NCBI RefSeq assembly: GCF_036898095.1
Contig: NC_090725.1
Span: 317,024,427 to 317,088,426 of the forward strand
DNA: 64,000 nucleotides
DNA from: Palaemon carinicauda
Lineage: Eukaryota > Arthropoda > Malacostraca > Decapoda > Palaemonidae
Direction of reading: 5' to 3'
The notes beneath the pieces were generated by a model, which made no database searches, was not told where the DNA came from, and saw only the letters and a list, made by a program, of their open reading frames with translations. Of the stretch, positions 27,442-40,193 are shown piece by piece; position 1 is the stretch's first letter; each line of letters begins with the position of its first letter. A program made the translations under genes and the position numbers.

Positions 27442-27465
27442 TGTTCTGTTACTGAAAAGAGAACA
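27442..27465. other. Short dyad (inverted repeat) in the monomer
   Basis: Within the reference monomer, TGTTCT (27442-27447) and AGAACA (27460-27465) are exact reverse complements separated by 12 bases. Inside them, after a G/G mismatch, a TT/AA pair could extend the stem, leaving a loop of about 6 bases. The same pair occurs in most monomers of the array. It is lost on one or both sides in HOR-specific variants such as the tgctctg, gaatattt and gaagattt monomers, and I see no compensatory changes. A hairpin or cruciform is possible but weak; no function is shown. Confidence 0.6.
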
Positions 27466-27479
27466 TTTGGAGAAACATT
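27459..27479 (+). repeat. Internal direct repeat within the monomer
   Basis: GAGAACATTT (27459-27468) is followed one base later by GAGAAACATT (27470-27479). The two differ mainly by one inserted A and lie 11 bp apart. This suggests that part of the monomer arose by a small tandem duplication, or it may reflect helical-repeat spacing. It is present in nearly every monomer. Confidence 0.6.
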
Positions 27480-30400
27480 ATTTTTTCCTGGTTTTATATG
27501 GATAGATAAAAGTATAGAGTATCTTGTTCTGTTAGTGAAAAGAGAACATTTGGAGAAACATTATTTTTTCCTGGTTTTATATGGATAGATTAAAGTATAG
27601 AGTATCTTGTTCTGTTACTGAAAAGAGAACATTTGGAGAAACATTTTTTTCCTGGTTTTATATGGATAGATAAAAGTATAGAGTATCTTGTTCTGTTACT
27701 GAAAAGAGAACATTTGGAGAAACATTATTTTTTCCTGGTTTTATATGGATAGATTAAAGTATAGAGTATCTTGTTCTGTTGCTGAAAAGAGAACATTTGG
27801 AGAAACATTATTTTTTCCTGGTTTTATATGGATAGATTAAAGTATAGAGTGTCTTGTTCTGTTCTGAAAAGAGAACATTTGGAGAAACATTATTTTTTCC
27901 TGGTTTTATATGGATAGATTAAAGTATAGAGTATCTTGTTCTGTTAGTGAAAAGAGAACATTTGGAGAAACATTATTTTTTCCTGGTTTTATATGGATAG
28001 TAAAGTATAGAGTCTTAGTTCTGTTAGTGAAAAGAGAACATTTGGAGAAACATTATTTTTCCTGGTTTTATATGGATAGATTAAAGTATAGAGTATTTTG
28101 TTCTGTTACTGAAAAGAGAACATTTGAAGAAACATTATTTTTTCCTGGTTTTATATGGATAGATTAAAGTATAGAGTATCTAGTTCTGTTAGAAAAGAGA
28201 ACATTTGGAGAAACATTATTTTTCCTGGTTTTATATGGATAGATTAAAAGTATAGAGTATCTTGTTCTGTTACTGAAAAGAGAACATTTGGAGAAACATT
28301 ATTTTTTCCTGGTTTATATGGATAGATTAAAGTATAGAGTATCTGTTCTGTTAGTGAAAAGAGAAACATTTGGAGAAAATTATTTTTCCTGGTTTTATAT
28401 GGATAGATTAAAGTATAGAGTATCTTGTTCTGTTACTGAAAAGAGAACATTTGGAGAAACATTATTTTTCCTGGTTTATATGGATAGAAAAAGTATAGAG
28501 TATCTTGTTCTGTTAGTGAAAAGAGAACATTTGGAGAAACATTATTTTTTACTGGTTTTATATGGATATTAAAGTATAGAGTATCTTGTTCTGTTACTGA
28601 AAAGAGAACATTTGGAGAAACATATTTTTCCTGGTTTTATATGGATAGATAAAAGTATAGAGTATCTTGTTCTGTTAGTGAAAAGAGAACATTTGGAGAA
28701 ACATTATTTTTTCCTGGTTTTATATGGATAGATTAAAGTATAGAGTATCTTGTTCTGTTACTGAAAAGAGAACATTTGGAGAAACATTTTTTTTCCTGGT
28801 TTTATATGGATAGATAAAAGTATAGAGTATCTTGTTCTGTTACTGAAAAGAGAACATTTGGAGAAACATTATTTTTTCCTGGTTTTATATGGATAGAAAA
28901 GTATAGAGTATCTTGTTCTGTTACTGAAAAGAGAACATTTGGAGAAACATTATTTTTTCTGGTTTTATATGGATAGATTAAAGTATAGAGTATCTTGTTC
29001 TGTTAGTGAAAAGAGAACATTTGGAGAAACATTATTTTTTGTGGTTTTATATGGATAGATTAAAGTATAGAGTATCTTGTTCTGTTAGTGAAAAGAGAAC
29101 ATTTGGAGAAACATTATTTTTTCCTGGTTTTATATGGATAGATAAAGTATAGAGTATCTTGTTCTGTTACTGAAAAGAGAACATTTGGAGAAACATTATT
29201 TTTTCCTGGTTTTATATGGATAGATAAAAGTATAGAGTATCTTGTTCTGTTACTGAAAAGAGAACATTTGGAGAAACATTATTTTTTCGTGGTTTTATAT
29301 GGATAGATAAAGTATAGAGTATCTAGTTCTGTTACTGAAAAGAGAACATTTGGAGAAACATTATTTTTTCCTGGTTTTATATGGATAGATTAAAGTATAG
29401 AGTATCTTGTTCTGTTAGTGAAAAGAGAACATTTGAGAAACATTATTTTTTCCTGGTTTTATATGGATAGATTAAAAGTATAGAGTATTTATTCTGTTAG
29501 TGAAAAGAGAACATTTGGAGAAACATTATTTTTTCCTGGTTTTATATGGATAGATTAAAGTATAGAGTATCTAGTTCTGTTAGTGAAAAGAGAACATTTG
29601 GAGAAACATTATTTTTTCCTGGTTTTATATGGATAGATTAAAGTATAGAGTATCTTGTTCTGTTAGTGAAAAGAGAACATTTGGAGAAACATTATTTTTT
29701 CCTGGTTTTATATGGATAGATTAAAGTATAGAGTATCTGTTCTGTTACTGAAAAGAGAACATTTGGAGAAACATTATTTTTCCTGGTTTTATATGGATAG
29801 ATAAAAGTATAGAGTATCTTGTTCTGTTACTGAAAAGAGAACATTTGGAGAAACATTATTTTTCCTGGTTTTATATGGATAGAAAAGTATAGAGTATCTT
29901 GTTCTGTTAGTGAAAAGAGAACATTTGGAGAAACATTATTTTTTCCTGGTTTTATATGGATAGATAAAGTATAGAGTATCTTGTTCTGTTACTGAAAAGA
30001 GAACATTTGGAGAAACTTATTTTTTCCTGGTTTTATATGGATAGATTAAAGTATAGAGTATCTTGTTCTGTTAGTGAAAAGAGAACATTTGGAGAAACAT
30101 TATTTTTTCCTGGTTTTATATGGATAGATAAAAGTATAGAGTATCTTGTTCTGTTAGTGAAAAGAGAACATTTGGAGAAACATTATTTTTTCCTGGTTTT
30201 ACATGGATAGATTAAAGTATAGAGTATCTTGTTCTGTTACTGAAAAGAGAACATTTGGAGAAACATTATTTTTTCCTGGTTTTATATGGATAGATAAAAG
30301 TATAGAGTATCTAGTTCTGTTACTGAAAAGAGAACATTTGGAGAAACATTTTTTTTCCTGGTTTTATATGGATAGATAAAAGTATAGAGTATCTGTTCTG

Positions 30401-33003
30401 TTGCTGAAAAGAGAACATTTGGAGAAACATTATTTTTTCCTGGTTTTATATGATAGATTAAAGTATAGAGTATCTTATTCTGTTACTGAAAAGAGAACAT
30501 TTGGAGAAACATTATTTTTCGTGGTTTTATATGGATAGATTAAAGTATAGAGTATCTAGTTCTGTTAGTGAAAAGAGAACATTTGGAGAAACATTATTTT
30601 TTCCTGGTTTTATATGGATAGGTAAAAGTATAGAGTATCTTGTTCTGTTAGTGAAAAGAGAACATTTGGAGAAACATTATTTTTTTCCTGGTTTTATATG
30701 GATAGATAAAAGTATAGAGTATCTTGTTCTGTTACTGAAAAGAGAACATTTGGAGAAACATTATTTTTTCCTGGTTATATATGGATAGATTAAAGTATAG
30801 AGTCTATAGTTCTGTTAGTGAAAAGAGAACATTTGGAGAAATATTATTTTTCCTGGTTTTATATGGATAGATTAAAGTATAGAGTATTTGTTCTGTTAGT
30901 GAAAAGAGAACATTTGGAGAAACATTATTTTTTCCTGGTTTTATATGGATAGTTAAAGTATAGAGTATCTAGTTCTGTTAGTGAAAAGAGAACATTTGGA
31001 GAAACATTATTTTTCCTGGTTTTATATGGATAGATTAAAGTATAGAGTATCTTGTTCTGTTACTGAAAAGAGAACATTTGGAGAAACATTATTTTTTCCT
31101 GGTTTATACATGGATAGATTAAAGTATAGAGTATCTTGTTCTGTTGCTGAAAAGAGAAGATTTGGAGAAAAATTATTTTTTCCTGGTTTTATATGGATAG
31201 ATAAAAGTATAGAGTATCTTGTTCTGTTACTGAAAAGAGAACATTTGGAGAAACATTATTTTTTCCTGGTTTTATATGGATAGATAAAAGTATAGAGTAT
31301 CTTGTTCTGTTAGTGAAAAGAGAACATTTGGAGAAACATTATTTTTTCCTGGTTTTATATGGATAGATAAAGTATAGAGTATCTTGTTCTGTTACTGAAA
31401 AGAGAACATTTGGAGAAACATTTTTTTTCTGGTTTTATATGGATAGATAAAAGTATAGAGTATCTTGTTCTGTTGCGGTGAAAGAGAACATTTGGAGAAA
31501 CATTATTTTTTCCTGGTTTTATATGGATAGATTAAAGTATAGAGTATCTTGTTCTGTTGCTGAAAAGAGAACATTTGGAGAAACATTATTTTATCCTGGT
31601 TTTATATGGATAGATTAAAGTATAGAGTATCTTGTTCTGTTCTGAAAAGAGAACATTTGGAGAAACATTATTTTTTCCTGGTTTTATATGGATAGATTAA
31701 AGTATAGAGTATCTTGTTTTGTTAGTGAAAAGAGAACATTTGGAGAAACATTATTTTTTCCTGGTTTTATATGGATAGTAAAGTATAGAGTCTTGTTCTG
31801 TTAGTGAAAAGAGAACATTTGAGAAACATTATTTTTTCCTGGTTTTATATGGATAGATTAAGTATGGAGTATTTTTTCTGTTAGTGAAAAGAGAACATTT
31901 GGAGAAACATTATTTTTTCCTGGTTTTATATGGATAGTTAAAGTATAAAGTATCTTAGTTCTGTTAGAGAAAAGAGAACATTTGGAGAAACATTATTTTT
32001 TCCTGGTTTTATATGGATAGATTAAAGTATAGAGTATCTTGTTCTGTTACTGAAAAGAGAACATTTGAGAAACATTATTTTTTCCTGGTTTTATACATGG
32101 ATAGATTAAAGTATAGAGTATCTGTTCTGTTGCTGAAAAGAGAACATTTGGAGAAACATTATTTTTCCTGGTTTTATATGGATAGATAAAAGTATAGAGT
32201 ATCTTGTTCTGTTACTGAAAAGAGAACATTTGGAGAAACATTATTTTTCCTGGTTTATATGGATAGAAAAGTATAGAGTATCTTGTTCTGTTAGCTGAAA
32301 AGAGAACATTTGGAGAAACATTATTTTTTCCTGGTTTTATATGGATAGATTAAAGTATAGAGTATCTTGTTCTGTTACTGAAAAGAGAACATTTGGAGAA
32401 ACGTTATTTTTTTACTGTTTTTATATGGATAGATTAAAGTATAGAGTATCTTGTTCTGTTAGTGAAAAGAGAACATTTGGAGAAACATAATTTTTCCTGG
32501 TTTTATATGGATAGATAAAAGTATAGAGTATCTTGTTCTGTTAGTGAAAAGAGAACATTTGGAGAAACATTATTTTTTCCTGGTTTTATATGGATAGATA
32601 AAGTATAGAGTATCTTGTTCTGTTACTGAAAAGAGAACATTTGAGAAACATTATTTTTTCCTGGTTTTATATGGATAGATTAAAGTATAGAGTATCTAGT
32701 TCTGTTACTGAAAAGAGAACATTTGGAGAAACATTATTTTTCCTGGTTTTATATGGATAGATAAAAGTATAGAGTATCTTGTTCTGTTGCTGAAAAGAGA
32801 ACATTTGGAGAAACATTATTTTTTCCTGGTTTTATATGGATAGATTAAAGTATAGAGTATCTTGTTCTGTTACTGAAAAGAAACATTTGGAGAAACATTA
32901 TTTTTCCTGGTTTTATATGGATAGATTAAAGTATAGAGTATCTAGTTCTGTTAGTGAAAAGAGAACATTTGGAGAAACATTATTTTTCCTGGTTTTATAT
33001 GGA

Positions 33004-34110
33004 TAGATTAACGTATAGAGTATTTTATTCTGTTAGTGAAAAGAGAACATTTGAAGAAACATTATTTTTTCCTGGTTTTATATGGATAGGTTAAAGTATA
33101 GAGTATCTAGTTTTGTTAGAGAAAAGAGAACATTTGGAGAAACATTATTCTTTGCTGGTTTTATATGGATAGACTAAAGTATAGAGTATCTTGTTCTGTT
33201 ACTGAAAAGAGAACATTTGAACAAACATTAATTTTTCCTGGTGTTATAACAATAGATTAAAGTATAGAGTATCTCGTTCTGTTGCTGAAAAGAGAAGATC
33301 TGGAGAAAAATGATTTTATCCTGGTTTTATATGGATAGATAAAAGTATAGAGTATCTTGTTCTGTTACTGAAAAAAAAAAAAAACATTTGGAGAAACATT
33401 ATTTTTTCCTGGTATTATATGGATAGAAAAAGGTATAGAATATCTTGTTCTGTTAGTGAAAAGAGAACATTTGGAGAAACATTATTTTTTCCTGGTTTTA
33501 TATAGATAAATTAAAGAATAGAGTATCTTGTTCTGTTACTGAAAAGAGAACATTTGGAGAAACGTTATTTTTTTACTGTTTTTATATGGATAGATTAAAG
33601 TATAGAGTATCTTGTTCTGTTAGTGAAAAGAGAACATTTGGAGAAACAAAATATTTTCCTGGTTTTATATGGATAGATAAAAGTATAGAGTATCTTGTTC
33701 TGTTAGTGAAAAGAGAACATTTGGAGAAACATTATTTTTTCCTGGTTTTACATGGATAGATTAAAGTATAGAGTATCTTGTTCTGTTACTGAAAAGAGAA
33801 GATTTGATGAAATATTATTTTTTCCTGGTTTTATATGTATGGATAAAAGTATAGAGTATCTAGTTCTGTTACTGAAAAGAGAACATTTGGAGAAACATTA
33901 TTTCTTCCTGGTTTTATATGGATAGATAAAAGTATAGAGTATCTGGTTCTGTTGCTGAAAAGAGAACATTTGGAGAAAATGATTGTTTCCTGATTTCATA
34001 TGGATAGATAAAAGTATAGCAAATCTTATTCTGTTACTGAAAAGAGAACAATTGGAGAAACATTATTTGTTCGTGGTTTTATATGGATAGATTAAAGTAT
34101 AGAGTATCTA
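33004..34110 (+). repeat. ~20-mer HOR block, copy 3 of 5 (left part crisp)
   Basis: The order is attaacg (33011), atagg, gactaaag, the gtgttataac monomer with gaagatctgg, a 14-A poly-A monomer (33371-33384), gatagaaaaagg, an atatagataaattaaagaat monomer, aaacaaaatatt, gatgaaatatt, gtatggataaaag, cctgatttcatatgg and gcaaatc (34017). The same order occurs from about 18411, 25428, 37549 and 40201. The match to 37542-39195 weakens after 34110, where ttctgttcagtg and other indels appear up to about 34560. Confidence 0.8.
33371..33384 (+). repeat. Poly-A monomer, 14 A
   Basis: The longest form of the run, shared exactly in length with 37909-37922 and 40559-40572. Confidence 0.8.
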
Positions 34111-37100
34111 GTTCTGTTCAGTGAAAAGAGAACATTTGGAGAAACATTATTTTTTCGTGGTTTTATATGGATAGATTAAAGTATAGAGTATCTTGTTCTG
34201 TTAGTGAAAAGAGAACATTTGGAGAAACATTATTTTTTCGTGGTTTTATATGGATAGATTAAAGTATAGAGTATCTTGTTCTGTTACTGAAAAGAGAACA
34301 TTTGGAGAAACATTATTTTTTCGTGGTTTTGTATGGATAGATAAAAGTATAGAGTATCTGGTTCTGTTACTGAAAAGAGAACATTTGGAGAACATTATTT
34401 TTTCCTGGTTTTATATGGATAGATAAAAGTATAGAATATCTTGTTCTGTTAGTGAAAAGAGAACATTTGGAGAAACATTATTTTTTTCCTGGTTTTATAT
34501 GGATAGATAAAAGTAAAGAGTATCTTGTTTCTGTTACTGAAAAGAGAACATTTGGAGAAACATTATTTTTTCCTGGTTTATATGGATAGATTAAAGTATA
34601 GAGTATCTTGTTCTGTTAGTGAAAAGAGAACATTTGGAGAAACATTATTTTTTCCTGGTTTTATATGGATAGATAAAAGTATAGAGTATCTTGTTCTGTT
34701 AGTGAAAAGAGAACATTTGGAGAAACATTATTTTTTCCTGGTTTTACATGGATAGATTAAAGTATAGAGTATCTTGTTCTGTTACTGAAAAGAGAACATT
34801 TGGAGAAACATTATTTTTCCTGGTTTTATATGGATAGATAAAAGTATAGAGTATCTTGTTCTGTTACTGAAAAGAGAACATTTGGAGAAACATTTTTTTC
34901 CTGGTTTTATATGGATAGATTAAAGTATAGAGTATCTTGTTCTGTTGCTGAAAAGAGAACATTTGGAGAAACATTATTTTTTCCTGGTTTTATATGGATA
35001 GATAAAAGTATAGAGTATCTTATTCTGTTACTGAAAAGAGAACATTTGGAGAAACATTATTTTTCCTGGTTTTATATGGATAGATTAAAGTATAGAGTAT
35101 CTTGTTCTGTTAGTGAAAAGAGAACATTTGGAGAAACATTATTTTTTCCTGGTTTTATATGGATAGTAAAAGTATAGAGTATCTTGTTCTGTTAGTGAAA
35201 AGAGAACATTTGGAGAAACATTATTTTTTTCCTGGTTTTATATGGATAGATAAAAGTATAGAGTATCTTGTTCTGTTACTGAAAAGAGAACATTTGGAGA
35301 AACATTATTTTTTCCTGGTTTTATATGGATAGATTAAAGTATAGAGTCTTAGTTCTGTTAGTGAAAAGAGAACATTTGGAGAAACATTATTTTTCCTGGT
35401 TTTATATGGATAGATTAAAGTATAGAGTATCTTGTTCTGTTACTGAAAAGAGAACATTTGGAGAAACATTATTTTTTCCTGGTTTTATATGGATAGATTA
35501 AAGTATAGAGTATCTTGTTTTGTTAGTGAAAAGAGAACATTTGGAGAAACATTATTTTCCTGGTTTTATATGGATAGATTAAAGTATAGAGTATCTTGTT
35601 CTGTTAGTGAAAAGAGAACATTTGAGAAACATTATTTTTCCTGGTTTATATGGATAGATTAAAGTATAGAGTATCTATTCTGTTAGTGAAAAGAGAACAT
35701 TTGGAGAAAATTATTTTTTCCTGGTTTTATATGGATAGGATAAAGTATAGAGTATCTTGTTCTGTTACTGAAAAAGAGAACATTTGGAGAAACATTATTT
35801 TTCCTGGTTTTATATGGATAAAAAGTATAGAGTATCTTGTTCTGTTAGTGAAAAGAGAACATTTGGAGAAACATTATTTTTCCTGGTTTTATATGGATAG
35901 ATTAAAGTATAGAGTATCTTGTTCTGTTACTGAAAAGAGAACATTTGGAGAAACATTTTTTTTCTGGTTTTATATGGATAGATAAAAGTATAGAGTATCT
36001 TGTTCTGTTGCTGAAAGAGAACATTTGGAGAAACATTATTTTTTCCTGGTTTTATATGGATAGATTAAAGTATAGAGTATCTTGTTCTGTTAGTGAAAAG
36101 AGAACATTTGGAGAAACATTATTTTTTCCTGGTTTTATATGGATAGATTAAAGTATAGAGTATCTTGTTCTGTTCTGAAAAGAGAACATTTGGAGAAATA
36201 TTATTTTTTCCTGGTTTTATATGGATAGATTAAAGTATAGAGTATCTTGTTCTGTTAGTGAAAAGAGAACATTTGGAGAAACATTATTTTTTCCTGGTTT
36301 TATATGGATAGATAAAGTATAGAGTATCTTGTTCTGTTAGTGAAAAGAGAACATTTGGAGAAACATTATTTTTTCCTGGTTTTATATGGATAGATTAAAG
36401 TATAGAGTATTTTATTCTGTTACTGAAAAGAGAACATTTGAGAAACATTATTTTTTCCTGGTTTTATATGGATAGGTTAAAGTATAGAGTATCTAGTTCT
36501 GTTAGAGAAAAGAGAACATTTGGAGAAACATTATTTCTTTCCTGGTTTTATATGGATAGATTAAAGTATAGAGTATCTTGTTCTGTTACTGAAAAGAGAA
36601 CATTTGGAGAAACATTATTTTTCCTGGTTTATATGGATAGATTAAAGTATAGAGTATCTATTCTGTTGCTGAAAAGAGAACATTGGAGAAACATTATTTT
36701 TCCTGGTTTTATATGGATAGATTAAAGTATAGAGTATCTTGTTCTGTTACTGAAAAGAGAACATTTGGAGAAACATTATTTTTCCTGGTTTATATGGATA
36801 GATTAAAGTATAGAGTATCTTGTTCTGTTAGTGAAAAGAGAACATTTGGAGAAACATTATTTTTTCCTGGTTTTATATGGATAGATTAAAGTATAGAGTA
36901 TCTTGTTCTGTTACTGAAAAGAGAACATTTGGAGAAACATTATTTTTTCTGTTTTTATATGGATAGATAAAAGTATAGAGTATCTTGTTCTGTTAGTGAA
37001 AAGAGAACATTTGGAGAAACATTATTTTTTCCTGGTTTTATATGGATAGATAAAAGTATAGAGTATCTTGTTCTGTTAGTGAAAAGAGAACATTTGGAGA

Positions 37101-37541
37101 AACATTATTTTTTCCTGGTTTTATATGGATAGATAAAAGTATAGAGTATCTTGTTCTGTTACTGAAAAGAGAACATTTGGAGAAACATTATTTTTTCCTG
37201 GTTTTATATGGATAGATTAAAGTATAGAGTATCTAGTTCTGTTACTGAAAAGAGAACATTTGGAGAAACATTATTTTTTCCTGGTTTTATATGGATAGAT
37301 AAAAGTATAGAGTATCTGTTCTGTTGCTGAAAAGAGAACATTTGGAGAAACATTATTTTTTCCTGGTTTTATATGGATAGATTAAAGTATAGAGTATCTT
37401 GTTCTGTTACTGAAAAGAGAACATTTGGAGAAACATTATTTTTCCTGGTTTTATATGGATAGATTAAAGTATAGAGTATCTAGTTCTGTTAGTGAAAAGA
37501 GAACATTTGGAGAAACATTATTTTTCCTGGTTTTATATGGA
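34111..37541 (+). repeat. Indel-rich, near-consensus segment
   Basis: The first ~450 bases are a degraded continuation of the preceding HOR block; the rest is near-consensus monomers with small indels. Examples are gatagtaaaagt (about 35163), a cattattttcctgg monomer near 35550, tatggataaaaagtatag (about 35815) and gaacattggag (about 36678). Only satellite is present. Confidence 0.8.
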
Positions 37542-39195
37542 TAGATTAACGTATAGAGTATTTTATTCTGTTAGTGAAAAGAGAACATTTGAAGAAACAT
37601 TATTTTTTCCTGGTTTTATATGGATAGGTTAAAGTATAGAGTATCTAGTTTTGTTAGAGAAAAGAGAACATTTGGAGAAACATTATTCTTTGCTGGTTTT
37701 ATATGGATAGACTAAAGTATAGAGTATCTTGTTCTGTTACTGAAAAGAGAACATTTGAACAAACATTAATTTTTCCTGGTGTTATAACAATAGATTAAAG
37801 TATAGAGTATCTCGTTCTGTTGCTGAAAAGAGAAGATCTGGAGAAAAATGATTTTATCCTGGTTTTATATGGATAGATAAAAGTATAGAGTATCTTGTTC
37901 TGTTACTGAAAAAAAAAAAAAACATTTGGAGAAACATTATTTTTTCCTGGTATTATATGGATAGAAAAAGGTATAGAATATCTTGTTCTGTTAGTGAAAA
38001 GAGAACATTTGGAGAAACATTATTTTTTCCTGGTTTTATATAGATAAATTAAAGAATAGAGTATCTTGTTCTGTTACTGAAAAGAGAACATTTGGAGAAA
38101 CGTTATTTTTTTACTGTTTTTATATGGATAGATTAAAGTATAGAGTATCTTGTTCTGTTAGTGAAAAGAGAACATTTGGAGAAACAAAATATTTTCCTGG
38201 TTTTATATGGATAGATAAAAGTATAGAGTATCTTGTTCTGTTAGTGAAAAGAGAACATTTGGAGAAACATTATTTTTTCCTGGTTTTACATGGATAGATT
38301 AAAGTATAGAGTATCTTGTTCTGTTACTGAAAAGAGAAGATTTGATGAAATATTATTTTTTCCTGGTTTTATATGTATGGATAAAAGTATAGAGTATCTA
38401 GTTCTGTTACTGAAAAGAGAACATTTGGAGAAACATTATTTCTTCCTGGTTTTATATGGATAGATAAAAGTATAGAGTATCTGGTTCTGTTGCTGAAAAG
38501 AGAACATTTGGAGAAAAATGATTGTTTCCTGATTTCATATGGATAGATAAAAGTATAGCAAATCTTATTCTGTTACTGAAAAGAGAACAATTGGAGAAAC
38601 ATTATTTGTTCGTGGTTTTATATGGATAGATTAAAGTATAGAGTATCTAGTTCTGTCAGTGAAAAGAGAACATTTGGAGAAACATTATTTTTTCGTGGTT
38701 TTATATGGATAGATTAAAGTATAGAGTATCTTGTTCTGTTAGTGAAAAGAGAACATTTGGAGAAACATTATTTTTTCGTAGTTTTATATGGATAGATTAA
38801 AGTATAGAGTATCTTGTTCTGTTACTGAAAAGAGAACATTTGGAGAAACATTATTTTTTCGTGGTTTTGTATGGATAGATAAAATTATAGAGCATCTGGT
38901 TCTGTTACTGAAAAGAGAACATTTGGAGGAACATTATTTTTTCGTGGTTTTATATGGATAGATAAAAGTATAGAATATCTTGTTCTGTTAGTGAAAAGAG
39001 AACATTTGGAGAAACATTATTTTTTTCCTGGTTTTATATGGATAGATAAAAGTAAAGAGTATCTTGTTTTGTTACTGAAAAGAGAACATTTGGAGAAACA
39101 TTATTTTTTCCTGGTTATATATGGATAGATTAAAGTATAGAGTCTATAGTTCTGTTAGTGAAAAGAGAACATTTGGAGAAACATTATTTTTTCCT
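37542..39195 (+). repeat. ~20-mer HOR block, copy 4 of 5
   Basis: Colinear with 33004-34110 at an offset of 4,538 bp, sharing the private gactaaag, tttgaacaaac, gatctggag, 14-A run (37909-37922), gtatggataaaag and gaacaattggag variants. It also continues into the cgtgg, cgtag and aaattatagagcatctgg monomers and ends after the gttatatatgg/gtctatag monomer. It matches 40194-41790 almost base for base. Confidence 0.85.
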
Positions 39196-40193
39196 GGTTT
39201 TATATGGATAGATTAAAGTATAGAGTATCTTGTTCTGTTAGTGAAAAGAGAACATTTGGAGAAACATTATTTTTTCCTGGTTTTATATGGATAGATTAAA
39301 GTATAGAGTATCTAGTTCTGTTAGTGAAAAGAGAACATTTGGAGAAACATTATTTTTCCTGGTTTTATATGGATAGATAAAAGTATAGAGTATCTTGTTC
39401 TGTTACTGAAAAGAGAACATTTGGAGAAACATTATTTTTCCTGGTTTATATGGATAGATTAAAGTATAGAGTATCTTGTTCTGTTGCTGAAAAGAGAACA
39501 TTTGGAGAAACATTATTTTTTCCTGGTTTTATATGGATAGATAAAAGTATAGAGTATCTTGTTCTGTTACTGAAAAGAGAACATTTGGAGAAACATTATT
39601 TTTTCTGGTTTATATGGATAGATTAAAGTATAGAGTATCTTGTTCTGTTAGTGAAAAGAGAACATTTGGAGAAACATTATTTTTTCCTGGTTTTATATGG
39701 ATAGATAAAGTATAGAGTATCTTGTTCTGTTAGTGAAAAGAGAACATTTGGAGAAACATTTTTTTTCCTGGTTTTATATGGATAGATAAAAGTATAGAGT
39801 ATCTTGTTCTGTTACTGAAAAGAGAACATTTGGAGAAACATTATTTTTTCCTGGTTTTATATGGATAGATTAAAGTATAGAGTATCTTAGTTCTGTTACT
39901 GAAAAGAGAACATTTGGAGAAACATTATTTTTCCTGGTTTTATATGGATAGATTAAAGTATAGAGTATCTTGTTCTGTTCTGAAAAGAGAACATTTGGAG
40001 AAACATTTTTTTTCCTGGTTTTATATGGATAGATTAAAGTATAGAGTATCTTGTTCTGTTAGTGAAAAGAGAACATTTGGAGAAACATTATTTTTCCTGG
40101 TTTTATATGGATAGATTAAAGTATAGAGTCTATAGTTCTGTTAGTGAAAAGAGAACATTTGGAGAAACATTATTTTTCCTGGTTTTATATGGA
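39196..40193 (+). repeat. Indel-rich spacer of about 12 monomers
   Basis: Near-consensus monomers with small losses (ggtttatatgg about 39443, gataaagtatag about 39705, atcttagttctg about 39885, ttctgttctgaaa about 39975). It separates two nearly identical HOR blocks. Only satellite is present. Confidence 0.75.

Larger units (their letters stand above)
27408..27490 (+). repeat. Reference (consensus-matching) 83-bp monomer
   Basis: This monomer matches my by-eye consensus at every position and serves as the coordinate reference. I take the phase from the G that follows cctg. Main variable sites are monomer positions 17-18 (gattaaag or gataaaag), 34 (tcttg or tctag), 44-46 (ttactg, ttagtg or ttgctg) and 81 (cctgg or cgtgg). 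It ends in a T6 tract at positions 74-79 followed by cctg, which makes one CCWGG site with the next monomer. The choice of phase is arbitrary; the period is not. Confidence 0.95.
27381..33003 (+). repeat. Long indel-rich, near-consensus segment
   Basis: About 68 monomers close to consensus with frequent small indels. Examples are gatagtaaag (about 27998), agagtcttag (about 28011), gagaaacatttgg (about 28362), gatattaaag (about 28566), tttgagaaac (about 29435), tatgatag (about 30459) and gcggtgaaag (about 31476). HOR landmarks are sparse but present, such as gttatatatgg with gtctatag near 30776-30812. No gene or unique sequence is seen. Confidence 0.8.

Noticed and set aside
27442..27465. Steroid-receptor response element made of TGTTCT and AGAACA
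   Set aside because: The half-sites are in everted order and 12 bases apart, not the AGAACA-n3-TGTTCT arrangement. I treat them only as a dyad.
33371..33384. Poly-A tail of a retroposed element
   Set aside because: The A-run sits inside a normal monomer, replaces the gaaaagag word in register, and has no element body or target-site duplication beside it.
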